DNA of 7,044 bases from Oligosphaeraceae bacterium (GCA_012515455.1 JAAYYJ010000312.1:1-7044), one strand, 5' to 3'. Counted from the stretch's first letter, positions 1-6,166 are shown. Translations and numbers: made by a program. Notes: generated by a model from the sequence alone, not told the origin.

Positions 1-40
1 ACGGCGAAGGTCGCGGGTTCGAATCCCGTCAACCCCGCCA
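1..40 (+). tRNA. tRNA-Asp, 3' part only (cut by window edge)
   Basis: The first 40 bases are identical to the last 40 bases of the complete tRNA-Asp at 62-138: 3' half of the anticodon arm, variable loop, T arm with TTCGAAT loop, 3' acceptor strand and encoded CCA. The anticodon is outside the window, so the Asp assignment rests on this identity. It is the upstream member of a tandem pair separated by a 21-nt spacer, so both are probably cut from one precursor RNA. Confidence 0.9.
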
Positions 41-61
41 GTTCAACCGAGGTCAGACCTT

Positions 62-138
62 GGGGTTGTAGCGCAATTGGTTAGAGCATCGCCCTGTCAC
101 GGCGAAGGTCGCGGGTTCGAATCCCGTCAACCCCGCCA
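62..138 (+). tRNA. tRNA-Asp (anticodon GTC)
   Basis: A full cloverleaf can be folded by hand. The acceptor stem GGGGTTG pairs with CAACCCC (128-134). The D arm is GCGC/GAGC-like. The anticodon stem TCGCC/GGCGA encloses the loop CTGTCAC with GTC at 96-98. The T stem GCGGG/CCCGT has the standard TTCGAAT loop. The discriminator is G135 and CCA is encoded at 136-138. It decodes aspartate codons GAC and GAT. A terminator follows 10 nt downstream, so this is the last gene of its transcript. Confidence 0.97.
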
Positions 139-148
139 ATTTTTTCTG

Positions 149-174
149 CCGCCAGATCGGGGCGGTTTTTTTTT
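149..174 (+). terminator. intrinsic terminator of the tRNA-Asp transcript
   Basis: CCGCC (149-153) pairs with GGCGG (161-165) around a 7-nt loop and is followed directly by nine T (166-174), the classic Rho-independent form. Just downstream is a second small inverted repeat, GCCGC-TAGG-GCGGC (175-188). The first arm (TGCCGCC, 147-153) could also pair with GGCGGCA (183-189), giving an alternative longer-range fold. Whether that matters is unknown. Confidence 0.88.
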
Positions 175-218
175 GCCGCTAGGGCGGCAATCTCTGCCGG
201 TGGTCGTTTGAGCCTGAT

Positions 219-246
219 TTGACATAGGCCAAAGGCCAGATATATT
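219..246 (+). promoter_or_regulatory. sigma70-type promoter of the ferredoxin gene
   Basis: A perfect -35 box TTGACA (219-224) is separated by 16 nt from TATATT (241-246), a 5/6 match to the -10 consensus. Transcription would begin near position 253, giving a 5' leader of about 70 nt before the ferredoxin ATG at 325. The spacer carries the small dyad GGCC-AAA-GGCC (227-237), and the 8-bp palindrome TACCGGTA lies at 267-274. Either could be an operator, but neither matches an operator I recognise. Confidence 0.75.
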
Positions 247-324
247 GAACTCTGTTCCCAGTATTGTACCGGTATGCCGGGCGGTGCTTTTGGACCAAGC
301 AAAACCAATAACACGAGGAAAACA

Positions 325-498
325 ATGGCCGCTGAAATTGATAAAGAGAAATGTTTGGGTTGTGGTGCCTGCGTAGCTGCCTGCCCTGTGGAAGCCATCA
401 GCATGGTTGATGACAAGGCTGTAGTCGACGCGGAAGAGTGCATCAGCTGTGGTGCCTGTGTCGGCGAATGCCCGGCTGAAGCCATTACGGTGGAATAA
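325..498 (+). CDS. 2[4Fe-4S] bacterial-type ferredoxin
   Basis: Small soluble electron carrier of 57 residues. It has two CxxCxxCxxxCP motifs, with cysteines at residues 10, 13, 16, 20 and 39, 42, 45, 49. Each motif would bind one [4Fe-4S] cluster, with the fourth cysteine of one motif completing the other cluster, as in clostridial ferredoxins. The two halves are plainly an internal duplication (CLGCGACVAACP and CISCGACVGECP). I chose ATG 325 because GAGG (315-318) sits 6 nt upstream and the protein then has the family's usual length. An in-frame ATG at 274 would add 17 residues of non-conserved sequence. The gene is monocistronic, with a good promoter upstream and a strong terminator 38 nt after its stop. 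Its redox partner cannot be deduced here; such ferredoxins commonly serve oxidoreductases, hydrogenases or other low-potential enzymes of anaerobes. Confidence 0.95.
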   Translation: MAAEIDKEKCLGCGACVAACPVEAISMVDDKAVVDAEECISCGACVGECPAEAITVE

Positions 499-536
499 CG
501 GTTGTCAGCTTTTCCAGGTGAAAAGCATTGTTCACA

Positions 537-572
537 GGCATCAGTCCAGAATATGGGCCGATGCCTTTTTTT
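537..572 (+). terminator. intrinsic terminator after the ferredoxin gene
   Basis: GGCATC (537-542) pairs with GATGCC (560-565). Inside, after an A/C mismatch, GTCC (544-547) pairs with GGGC (555-558) with one G-U pair, leaving the loop AGAATAT. Seven T follow (566-572). The T-run ends only 18 nt before the folK start codon, so it also occupies the immediate leader of folK. ATGCC at 573-577 could compete for GGCAT at 537-541. Confidence 0.85.
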
Positions 573-590
573 ATGCCGGGAGACCTGACT

Positions 591-1070
591 ATGGACGCTG
601 CCCGCATTGCCTTGGGTTTGGGAGCCAATCTCGGGCAGCCGGAAATGACCTTCCACCGTGCCGCCGAACTGCTGCGCGCCGCCGGAATGCGCGACTTGCG
701 CCTGGCCCGCTGCTGCCGCAGTGCCCCCGTGGATTGCCTGCCCGGGATTCCCGATTTCACCAACAGCGCGGCAGTCGGCTTATGGCCGGGCAGTCCGGAG
801 GAACTGCTGGCAGTGACGCAAGGCATTGAGCAGCAGCTGGGCCGACCCCCGGAGCATGACCGCCGGGACAGCCGCAGCATCGATATCGATATCTTGCTTT
901 TTGCCGACCGCTGCGTGCAATGCCCGCACCTGTGCATCCCGCATCCGCGCCTGCGCCAGCGCCTTTTCGTCCTGCAGCCGCTGGCTGAACTGGCCCCGGA
1001 CTGGCTCATCCCCCCAGAGGGCATCAGTGTGGCCGAGGCTCTGGCGCAATTGCTCAACCGGGAGAGCTGA
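591..1070 (+). CDS. folK: 2-amino-4-hydroxy-6-hydroxymethyldihydropteridine diphosphokinase (HPPK)
   Basis: Cytosolic enzyme of folate synthesis. It transfers pyrophosphate from ATP to 6-hydroxymethyl-7,8-dihydropterin, preparing it for condensation with p-aminobenzoate. The 159-residue product matches the usual length of about 160. It has the N-terminal LGLGANLG strand-turn (residues 8-15), the central HDRRDSRSIDIDILLF block whose Asp98 and Asp100 correspond to the two magnesium-binding aspartates of the family, and the IPHPRL motif (116-121) with His118. ATG 591 is preferred because GGGAG (578-582) is 8 nt upstream and the protein begins just before the first conserved strand; the in-frame ATG at 528 would lie upstream of the terminator hairpin. 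No folB, folP or other folate gene is adjacent. A poor hairpin follows the stop (CGGGCG 1073-1078 with CGCCCG 1094-1099, then TTTT at 1105-1108) and may end transcription weakly. Confidence 0.93.
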   Translation: MDAARIALGLGANLGQPEMTFHRAAELLRAAGMRDLRLARCCRSAPVDCLPGIPDFTNSAAVGLWPGSPEELLAVTQGIEQQLGRPPEHDRRDSRSIDIDILLFADRCVQCPHLCIPHPRLRQRLFVLQPLAELAPDWLIPPEGISVAEALAQLLNRES

Positions 1071-1149
1071 GCCGGGCGACCAGCACCGCTCCCCGCCCGC
1101 TGGATTTTCCACCGAACGATATTACATTATTAAATTCGTCATTACGGTC

Positions 1150-1168
1150 CCGGCAGGATTTCTGTCGG
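1150..1168 (+). other. hairpin in the alaS leader
   Basis: CCGGCAG (1150-1156) pairs over seven bases, one of them G-U, with CTGTCGG (1162-1168) around the loop GATTT. It lies 43 nt before the alaS ATG. No T-run follows directly, so it is not a standard terminator, and no T-box signature is present. The 141-nt gap also has an AT-rich patch (1120-1136) with a possible -10 TTAAAT at 1130-1135 but no convincing -35, so I do not call a promoter. Confidence 0.35.
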
Positions 1169-1211
1169 CTTAGTGTTCACTGCTTAAATTTCTGTGCTGT
1201 AGGTTTTCTGT

Positions 1212-2996
1212 ATGCGAAAAGCCATCACTGCTGCTGAATTGCGTCGTCTGTTCCTGGACTTTTTCAAGAGCCACGGCCACGCTGAGATCAAGAGTTCGCC
1301 GCTGGTTCCGGATAATGACCCGACCTGCCTGTTCACCACTGCTGGCATGCACCCGCTGGTGCCGTATTTGCTGGGTGAGAAGCATCCGGCCGGCAAACGC
1401 CTGACTGATGTGCAGAAATGCCTGCGCACCGGCGATATCGATGAGGTCGGAGACCCCTTCCATCTGACTTTCTTCGAAATGCTGGGCAATTGGTCGCTGG
1501 GAGATTATTTCAAAGAAGAAGCCATCGCCATGAGCTACGAATTCCTGACCCGCCGCCTGGGATTCCTGCCGGCGGAAATCAAGATTACCTGCTTCGCCGG
1601 CGACGAGAATGCACCCAAGGACCAGGAAGCCGCCGAAATCTGGCAGCGCCACGGCATCCCGGCCCAAAATATTTACTTCCTCGGCAAAGCTGACAACTGG
1701 TGGGGGCCGGCCGGACAGACCGGGCCCTGCGGACCGGATACCGAGATGTTCGTGCCCCTCGACCGGCCGGACTGCGGCCCGGACTGCGGTCCAGCCTGCG
1801 GCTGCGGCAAGTGGGTGGAAATCTGGAACGACGTCTTTATGCAGTACAACAAGACCGCGGACGGGCAGTATGTCCCGCTGGAGCACCCGAATGTCGACAC
1901 CGGCATGGGGGTAGAGCGGGTGACCGCTTTTATGCAGGGGGTCCGGAGCGCCTATCAGACCGAGCTCTTCCGGGGGATTTTCCATAAAATTCAGGAGCTC
2001 TCGGGTCGTTCTGACGCTGACCATGACAACCGCAGTGCGCGGATTGTGGCAGAGCATCTGCGGGCCGCCACCTTCCTGATCGGCGATGGCGTGAAGCCCG
2101 GCAATGTCGACCAGGGCTACGTGTTGCGGCGGCTGATCCGGCGGGCCATCCGTGAGGCCCGCAAGCTGGGCCTCAGCGGTCTGTTCACGGTTGCTATTGC
2201 CGAAGTGGTAGTGCGGGAGTATTCCGCCACCTATCCGGAACTGGCTGAGCACTCCGCGACTATCCTGGAAGAACTGCTCCGGGAAGAGGAGCAGTTCGGT
2301 AAAACCCTGGAAAACGGCACTCGCGAATTCAACAAGCTGATTGACAAGATTCCGGAGTTCGTGACCAGGAAGGTCATCAGCGGCAAACATGCTTTCAATC
2401 TCTACGAGACCTACGGCTTCCCGCTGGAATTGACGGTCGAGATGGCGGCCGAACGCGGCTTCACGGTCGATGAACCGGGATTCCACCAGGCCTACGAACA
2501 ACATCAGGCCCTGTCCCGGGCCGGCGCAGAACAGAAATTCAAGGGCGGACTGGCCGATCAGTCGGATGCCACCGCCGCGCTGCATACCGCTACGCATCTC
2601 CTGCACCAGGCCTTGCGCATGGTCTTGGGTGAACACGTGGCTCAGAGCGGCTCGAATATCACCGCCGAACGCCTGCGCTTCGATTTCAGCCACCCCGAGA
2701 AGATGAGCCCGGAGCAGCTGGCTGAGGTCGAAAAGATTGTCAATACCCAAATTCAGCGGGATCTGCCGATCACCTGCGATGAAGTACCCTTGGCCGAGGC
2801 CAAAAAACGCGGTGCCATCGGATTGTTCGAGGATAAATACGGCGAAGTGGTGAAGCTCTACAGCATGGGCGACTTCTCCCGCGAAATCTGCGGCGGACCG
2901 CATGCCCGGCGCACCGGCGCACTGGGCCATTTCAAAATCTTGAAAGAAGAGAGCTCGAGCCGCGGCATCCGGCGGATCAAGGCTGTGCTGCAGTGA
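1212..2996 (+). CDS. alaS: alanine--tRNA ligase, short form without the C-Ala domain
   Basis: Class IIc synthetase that activates alanine with ATP and charges tRNA-Ala. The 594 residues hold the catalytic core: motif 1 region near TCLFTTAGMHPLVPYLLG; motif 2 region with QKCLRTGDIDEVGD and TFFEMLGNWSLGDYF; motif 3 DTGMGVERV at about 229-237. Then come the tRNA-recognition helices (GYVLRRLIRRAIREARKLG) and the editing domain that clears mischarged Ser/Gly, with zinc ligands His458 and His462 (HTATH) and Cys560 and His564 (CGGPH). The protein ends 30 residues after the CxxxH motif, so the C-terminal C-Ala/oligomerisation domain of the ~875-residue E. coli type is absent. The downstream gap holds no remnant of it, so this looks like a natural short form rather than a frameshift. 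A four-cysteine segment (C188, C192, C196, C198) precedes WVEIWNDVFMQY. The ATG follows a weak TAGG (1200-1203) by 8 nt. It is probably co-transcribed with lpxB. Confidence 0.95.
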   Translation: MRKAITAAELRRLFLDFFKSHGHAEIKSSPLVPDNDPTCLFTTAGMHPLVPYLLGEKHPAGKRLTDVQKCLRTGDIDEVGDPFHLTFFEMLGNWSLGDYFKEEAIAMSYEFLTRRLGFLPAEIKITCFAGDENAPKDQEAAEIWQRHGIPAQNIYFLGKADNWWGPAGQTGPCGPDTEMFVPLDRPDCGPDCGPACGCGKWVEIWNDVFMQYNKTADGQYVPLEHPNVDTGMGVERVTAFMQGVRSAYQTELFRGIFHKIQELSGRSDADHDNRSARIVAEHLRAATFLIGDGVKPGNVDQGYVLRRLIRRAIREARKLGLSGLFTVAIAEVVVREYSATYPELAEHSATILEELLREEEQFGKTLENGTREFNKLIDKIPEFVTRKVISGKHAFNLYETYGFPLELTVEMAAERGFTVDEPGFHQAYEQHQALSRAGAEQKFKGGLADQSDATAALHTATHLLHQALRMVLGEHVAQSGSNITAERLRFDFSHPEKMSPEQLAEVEKIVNTQIQRDLPITCDEVPLAEAKKRGAIGLFEDKYGEVVKLYSMGDFSREICGGPHARRTGALGHFKILKEESSSRGIRRIKAVLQ

Positions 2997-2997
2997 C

Positions 2998-3059
2998 CGC
3001 CAGGCCCGCTGTCCCGCAGGCGGGATGCTGGAGCCGCGCTGCGGATTGCCGGGCCAGCG
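2998..3059 (+). other. possible three-way-junction RNA fold between alaS and lpxB
   Basis: An outer stem pairs CGC (2998-3000) and GGCCCG (3003-3008) with CGGGCC (3050-3055) and GCG (3057-3059). It encloses two hairpins: TCCCG-CAGG-CGGGA (3012-3025) and CCGC-GCT-GCGG (3034-3044). There is no T-run, so it is not a terminator. It nearly fills the 84-nt gap and ends 10 nt before the lpxB ribosome-binding site. In GC-rich DNA such stems can arise by chance. Confidence 0.35.
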
Positions 3060-3080
3060 CCATTCTTCTGGGGAACCGTG

Positions 3081-4247
3081 ATGCCTGAGCCTAATGCAAT
3101 CTGGATCATCACCGGCGAGACCTCCGGTGACGATTATGGCGCCCGCCTGGCCGAGAAGCTGCGGCAGCTGGCGCCCGGTGTGTCCTTGCACGGGATGGGC
3201 GGACAGCAGCTGCGCCAGGCCGGAGTGGAAATCGCCTTCGATTCTTCCGAGCTGGGAGTAGTGGGCTTAGTGGAGGTGCTGCGCCATCTGCCCCGGTTTT
3301 TCCGGCTGTTCCGGGATTTGCTGGCCCGCATCCGCCAGCAGCGGCCGGCCGCCGTGGTCCTGATCGACTACCCGGGTTTCAATCTGCGCCTGGCGGGAAA
3401 ATTGCGGGGTTCCGGCATCCCGGTGTTCTATTACATCAGTCCGCAAGTCTGGGCCTGGAAGAAGGGCCGCATCAAGACCATGGCCCGCAGTGTGGCCAGG
3501 CTGTTCTGCATCTTCCCCTTCGAACCGGCAGTCTACGCCGGAACCGCACTCCCGGTAGAGTTCGTCGGACATCCTTTGCTGCAGGCACTCGCGCCGTATC
3601 GCGAACGGACGGCCCAGCGGGACCCGAACTTGGTGCTGCTGCTGCCCGGCAGCCGCAGCGGTGAGCTGCATTACATCCTGCCGGCCTTGCTGCAGACCGC
3701 GGCAGAGCTGCGGCAGCAGCGGCCGGAACTGCGCTTCGTTCTGCCCCTGCCTCGGGAGAAGACCCTGGCGGTCGCCCGGGAAATCATCTCACGTGAGCAG
3801 CAGCAGCACGGTCCACTGCCGCCGGTGGAATTGTGCCTGGGTCAGACCCGGGAGATGATGATCCAGGCCGCGGCAGGCATTGCTGCGAGCGGCACGGTGA
3901 CGGTTGAGGCGGCGATTCTGGATTTGCCCCTGGTGGTGACTTATCGTCTCAGCTGGTTGTCCTGGCAGTTGGGCAAGCGCCTGGTGAAGCTGCCCTGGAT
4001 CAGTATTGCCAATCTGGTCTGCAATTCCTGCGTGTATGAGGAATATCTCCAGGATCAGGCTACTCCGGCAAACCTGTCCCAGGCACTGCTGAAGGTCCTC
4101 CCCGGCGGCAGCCGCCGCCAGGAAGTCCTGGCGGGCTTGCAGCGCACTAGAGAGCTGCTGGGCGGCGATGTCGATGTCGCCGACCGGGTAGCCCGGGGAA
4201 TCCTGCTGGATACATTTGAACGTTTACCTGAAGGTACTGCAATATGA
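3081..4247 (+). CDS. lpxB: lipid-A-disaccharide synthase
   Basis: GT19-family glycosyltransferase that joins UDP-2,3-diacylglucosamine to lipid X at the inner face of the cytoplasmic membrane, forming the beta-1,6 disaccharide of lipid A. The 388 residues match the usual length of about 380-390. Family blocks appear in order: TGETSGD near residue 11 (AGEASGD in many homologues), HGMGG, SELGVVGLVEVL, IDYPGFNLRLA, YYISPQVWAWKKGRI, the FPFEPAVY and VEFVGHPLL pair, LPGSRSGE (about 188-195), and SGTVTVEAAILDLPLVVTYR (from about 270). ATG 3081 is chosen because GGGGA (3070-3074) is 6 nt upstream; a GTG directly before it (3078) would be too close. No other lpx gene is in view, which is unusual for genomes that cluster lpxD-fabZ-lpxA-lpxB. 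The stop overlaps the next start by ATGA, so the two are translationally coupled. Confidence 0.95.
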   Translation: MPEPNAIWIITGETSGDDYGARLAEKLRQLAPGVSLHGMGGQQLRQAGVEIAFDSSELGVVGLVEVLRHLPRFFRLFRDLLARIRQQRPAAVVLIDYPGFNLRLAGKLRGSGIPVFYYISPQVWAWKKGRIKTMARSVARLFCIFPFEPAVYAGTALPVEFVGHPLLQALAPYRERTAQRDPNLVLLLPGSRSGELHYILPALLQTAAELRQQRPELRFVLPLPREKTLAVAREIISREQQQHGPLPPVELCLGQTREMMIQAAAGIAASGTVTVEAAILDLPLVVTYRLSWLSWQLGKRLVKLPWISIANLVCNSCVYEEYLQDQATPANLSQALLKVLPGGSRRQEVLAGLQRTRELLGGDVDVADRVARGILLDTFERLPEGTAI

Positions 4248-5026
4248 CCGCATTGGGAGTTACAGTTCTGGCCAGCGGCAGTAGCGGCAATGCCATCCTG
4301 GTGCATAATCACCAGGAGGGCCTGCTGATCGACAGCGGCTTGAGCCTGCGGGAACTGCGGCACCGGATGCGCAGCAGCGGCCTGCCTGAAAACCTGGTCA
4401 AGGGTATTCTTATTACCCATGAACACAGCGACCATATCCGCGGCTTGAGAGTCTGTGCCGAGCATTTCCAGGTGCCAGTCTACGCCAGCTGCCTCTGTGC
4501 CGAAAAATTGCGGTACCTTGATCCTGCCCTGGGCGCGGTGGTGCGGTTTGCCCCGGGCGGAGAGTTCCAGCTGGGGGAATTCAAGATCACGCCCTTCCCG
4601 CTCGAGCACGATGCGGTCGACCCGGTGGGATATGTGATTAGCCGCGCTTCCCGGAAAATTGGTCTGGCCATGGACCTGGGGCAGGCCGGGCGGATGACGG
4701 AATTCCAGCTGCGCAGCTGCGACACACTGCTGCTGGAGAGCAATCACGACCTGAATATGCTGGCGGCGTCCCAGCGGCCCTGGTATCTGAAGCAGCGCAT
4801 CCTGGGGCCGCAGGGGCATTTGAGCAACAAGCAGAGCAGCGACTGCCTGGCCAGGGTGCTCTCAGCCAATACCCGGAATGTGATTCTGATGCATCTGAGC
4901 CGGGAATGCAACACCGAGGCTCTGGCCGATGCCAGCGCCCGGGCAGAGTTGCAGAAGCTGCAGCGTACGGATGTGAATCTGATGGTCTCGCATCAGGACC
5001 AGCCCCTGGCGACCGCCTGGGCCTGA
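4244..5026 (+). CDS. WalJ/YycJ-type metallo-beta-lactamase-fold hydrolase
   Basis: Cytosolic metallohydrolase of 260 residues, the typical YycJ length. Seen in order: the LASGSSGN start (residues 9-16), the metal-binding HEHSDH (59-64), FPLEHDAVDPVGY with His122, DLG with Asp144, LLLESNHD with His168 and Asp169, GHLSN with His192, and MHLSRECN with His217. These match the YycJ/WalJ subfamily, whose LESNHD, GHLSN and HLSRECN blocks are distinctive. In Firmicutes the gene sits in the walRK operon and has been linked to DNA repair and nuclease activity. Here there is no two-component system, so only a general nuclease or phosphodiesterase role can be inferred. It starts inside the lpxB stop (ATGA, 4-nt overlap) with GAAGG (4230-4234) 9 nt upstream. 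Its stop lies in a CTGAA-type tandem repeat. Confidence 0.9.
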   Translation: MTALGVTVLASGSSGNAILVHNHQEGLLIDSGLSLRELRHRMRSSGLPENLVKGILITHEHSDHIRGLRVCAEHFQVPVYASCLCAEKLRYLDPALGAVVRFAPGGEFQLGEFKITPFPLEHDAVDPVGYVISRASRKIGLAMDLGQAGRMTEFQLRSCDTLLLESNHDLNMLAASQRPWYLKQRILGPQGHLSNKQSSDCLARVLSANTRNVILMHLSRECNTEALADASARAELQKLQRTDVNLMVSHQDQPLATAWA

Positions 5027-5052
5027 AACTGAACTGAAACTGAACTGAACTG
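5023..5052 (+). repeat. short CTGAA/CTGAAA tandem repeat over the walJ-like stop codon
   Basis: The order is CTGAAA, CTGAA, CTGAAA, CTGAA, CTGAA, CTG. The 11-nt unit CTGAAACTGAA occurs twice in a row (5023-5033 and 5034-5044), then a partial copy. The first TGA is the stop of the upstream gene. Later TGA triplets (5030, 5035, 5041, 5046) put a stop in every forward frame. Confidence 0.85.
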
Positions 5053-5077
5053 GCTCAAGCCCCGCCAAAGTAATCTC

Positions 5078-6166
5078 ATGCGGCAATTTTTTCTGGTCAT
5101 GATACTGTTCCTGGCGCTGCCCAGCGTCAGCCGCGCCGCCGAGTTGCCCCCGCAACAGCGGCTGCTGGAAATCGCCAAAGCTTTCGAGATCCCGGCACTG
5201 GCGGCGCCGCCGGCCTGGTCCGCACCAGACGCCCCGCTGCTGTTCCAGGCCGCCTGGCTGAGCGATCTGCATCTCCGGGATGCGGAGAGCTTGGCCCTGG
5301 TCAAGGCCGCCTGCAATACCCTGCGTGATGAACTTAAGCCGCAGCTGACTTTTATCACCGGGGATAACTGCGCCCTGCCGGAGAGCATGCTGCCGCCCGC
5401 CGCAGGTAAAAATCTCTCCCGGCGCCGGCAGGAGTGGCTGCGAAATTTCCTGGAGCAGGAATTGGCCCGCCCTTATATCATCATTCCCGGTGACAACTGG
5501 CCGTGGGAATTCGAGAATGTCTTCGGCAGCAGCAAGCAGAGCTTCACTTTCGCCGGCTTCCATTTCATTGTCGCCAGCCTGGACCAGCAGGCCGTAGGCA
5601 AGGAGGGATGTCTGGTCTTCACTGAACCGAGCTGGCAGTGGCTGGAGCAAGAATTGCGCCAGAATGCCGCCCGCCCCTGCGTCTTCATCATGCACGAGCC
5701 GGCTTATCCGCCCTGCTTCCTGGAAGCAGGGCGCCTGACCGCACTGTTTGATGCCAACCCGCAGATGCTGCTGGCCCTGGGAGGCCATCTGCATCTAGAT
5801 TTGGAATTCCGCCGCGGGACCTTGACCCAGTGGTGTGCCCCGGCCTTGGGGCGCAGCCATCGCCCGGCCTTCAAGTGGTTGTCTTTTTATCCCGGCCGGA
5901 TAGTGATGAACAGCTGGGAATGGCAGGAGAATGCCAGGCGTTTCGCGTCGGTCTGCAAATGGCAGCAGGTCGAGGTCCCCGAACATCTGCAGTCCGGGGC
6001 TGCCCCCCAGGCACAGTTTCAGCCCGGGAATCATTTCCTGTATCCGCCTGCTCCACGGGAGAAAGTGCCGCAGCTGGGACAGCGGGAGCAGGAATATTCC
6101 GCCTTGACTATGCAGTTTATCCTGGAAATCGGTTTATCCACTTTATTCCCCAAACTCAACCCTTAA
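5078..6166 (+). CDS. exported calcineurin-like metallophosphoesterase homologue
   Basis: Protein of 362 residues with a clear Sec signal peptide: basic MRQ, hydrophobic FFLVMILFLALPS, and probable cleavage after Ala20 (SRA|A). No lipobox cysteine is present, so it should be periplasmic or secreted. The mature part follows the binuclear metallophosphoesterase plan: DLH (Asp63, His65), GDN (Asp96), a block near 138-144, MHEP (His206) and GHLH (His237, His239). The third block, usually GNH[D/E], reads G138-D139-N140-W141, so the bridging Asn aligns with Asp and the catalytic His with Asn. Substrate is unknown; phosphodiester or phosphomonoester cleavage is the family expectation, but activity may be altered or lost. 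No good ribosome-binding site precedes ATG 5078; the signal peptide supports this start. The last 60 or so residues show no recognisable motif. Its stop shares one base with the next start. Confidence 0.8.
   Translation: MRQFFLVMILFLALPSVSRAAELPPQQRLLEIAKAFEIPALAAPPAWSAPDAPLLFQAAWLSDLHLRDAESLALVKAACNTLRDELKPQLTFITGDNCALPESMLPPAAGKNLSRRRQEWLRNFLEQELARPYIIIPGDNWPWEFENVFGSSKQSFTFAGFHFIVASLDQQAVGKEGCLVFTEPSWQWLEQELRQNAARPCVFIMHEPAYPPCFLEAGRLTALFDANPQMLLALGGHLHLDLEFRRGTLTQWCAPALGRSHRPAFKWLSFYPGRIVMNSWEWQENARRFASVCKWQQVEVPEHLQSGAAPQAQFQPGNHFLYPPAPREKVPQLGQREQEYSALTMQFILEIGLSTLFPKLNP

Noticed and set aside
274..324. N-terminal extension of the ferredoxin from ATG 274
   Set aside because: The added residues are unlike any ferredoxin start, and the good GAGG site fits ATG 325.
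81..656. 191-residue minus-strand open frame over the tRNA-Asp and ferredoxin genes
   Set aside because: It runs through a tRNA, a terminator and a promoter. Its end GGVDGIRTRDLRRDRAML is the well-known artefact of translating a tRNA gene.
1071..1211. T-box riboswitch before alaS
   Set aside because: I see no T-box core sequence and no terminator/antiterminator pair.
1212..2996. alaS as a truncated pseudogene
   Set aside because: All catalytic and editing motifs are intact, the frame ends cleanly after the editing domain, and no remnant of C-Ala follows.
1170..3191. 673-residue open frame on the minus strand opposite alaS
   Set aside because: It mirrors the clearly real alaS gene, shows no recognisable domain, and starts inside lpxB. 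Such long antisense frames are a common by-product of biased third codon positions in GC-rich genes.
4055..4819. 254-residue minus-strand open frame across the lpxB end and walJ-like start
   Set aside because: It is a shadow of two well-supported plus-strand genes with an ATGA overlap.
5023..5052. CRISPR-like or mobile-element repeat
   Set aside because: The units are only 5-6 nt and contiguous, with no spacers and no associated genes.
4862..5794. 310-residue minus-strand open frame opposite the walJ-like and phosphoesterase genes
   Set aside because: It crosses two convincing plus-strand genes and the repeat between them, and has no family motif.
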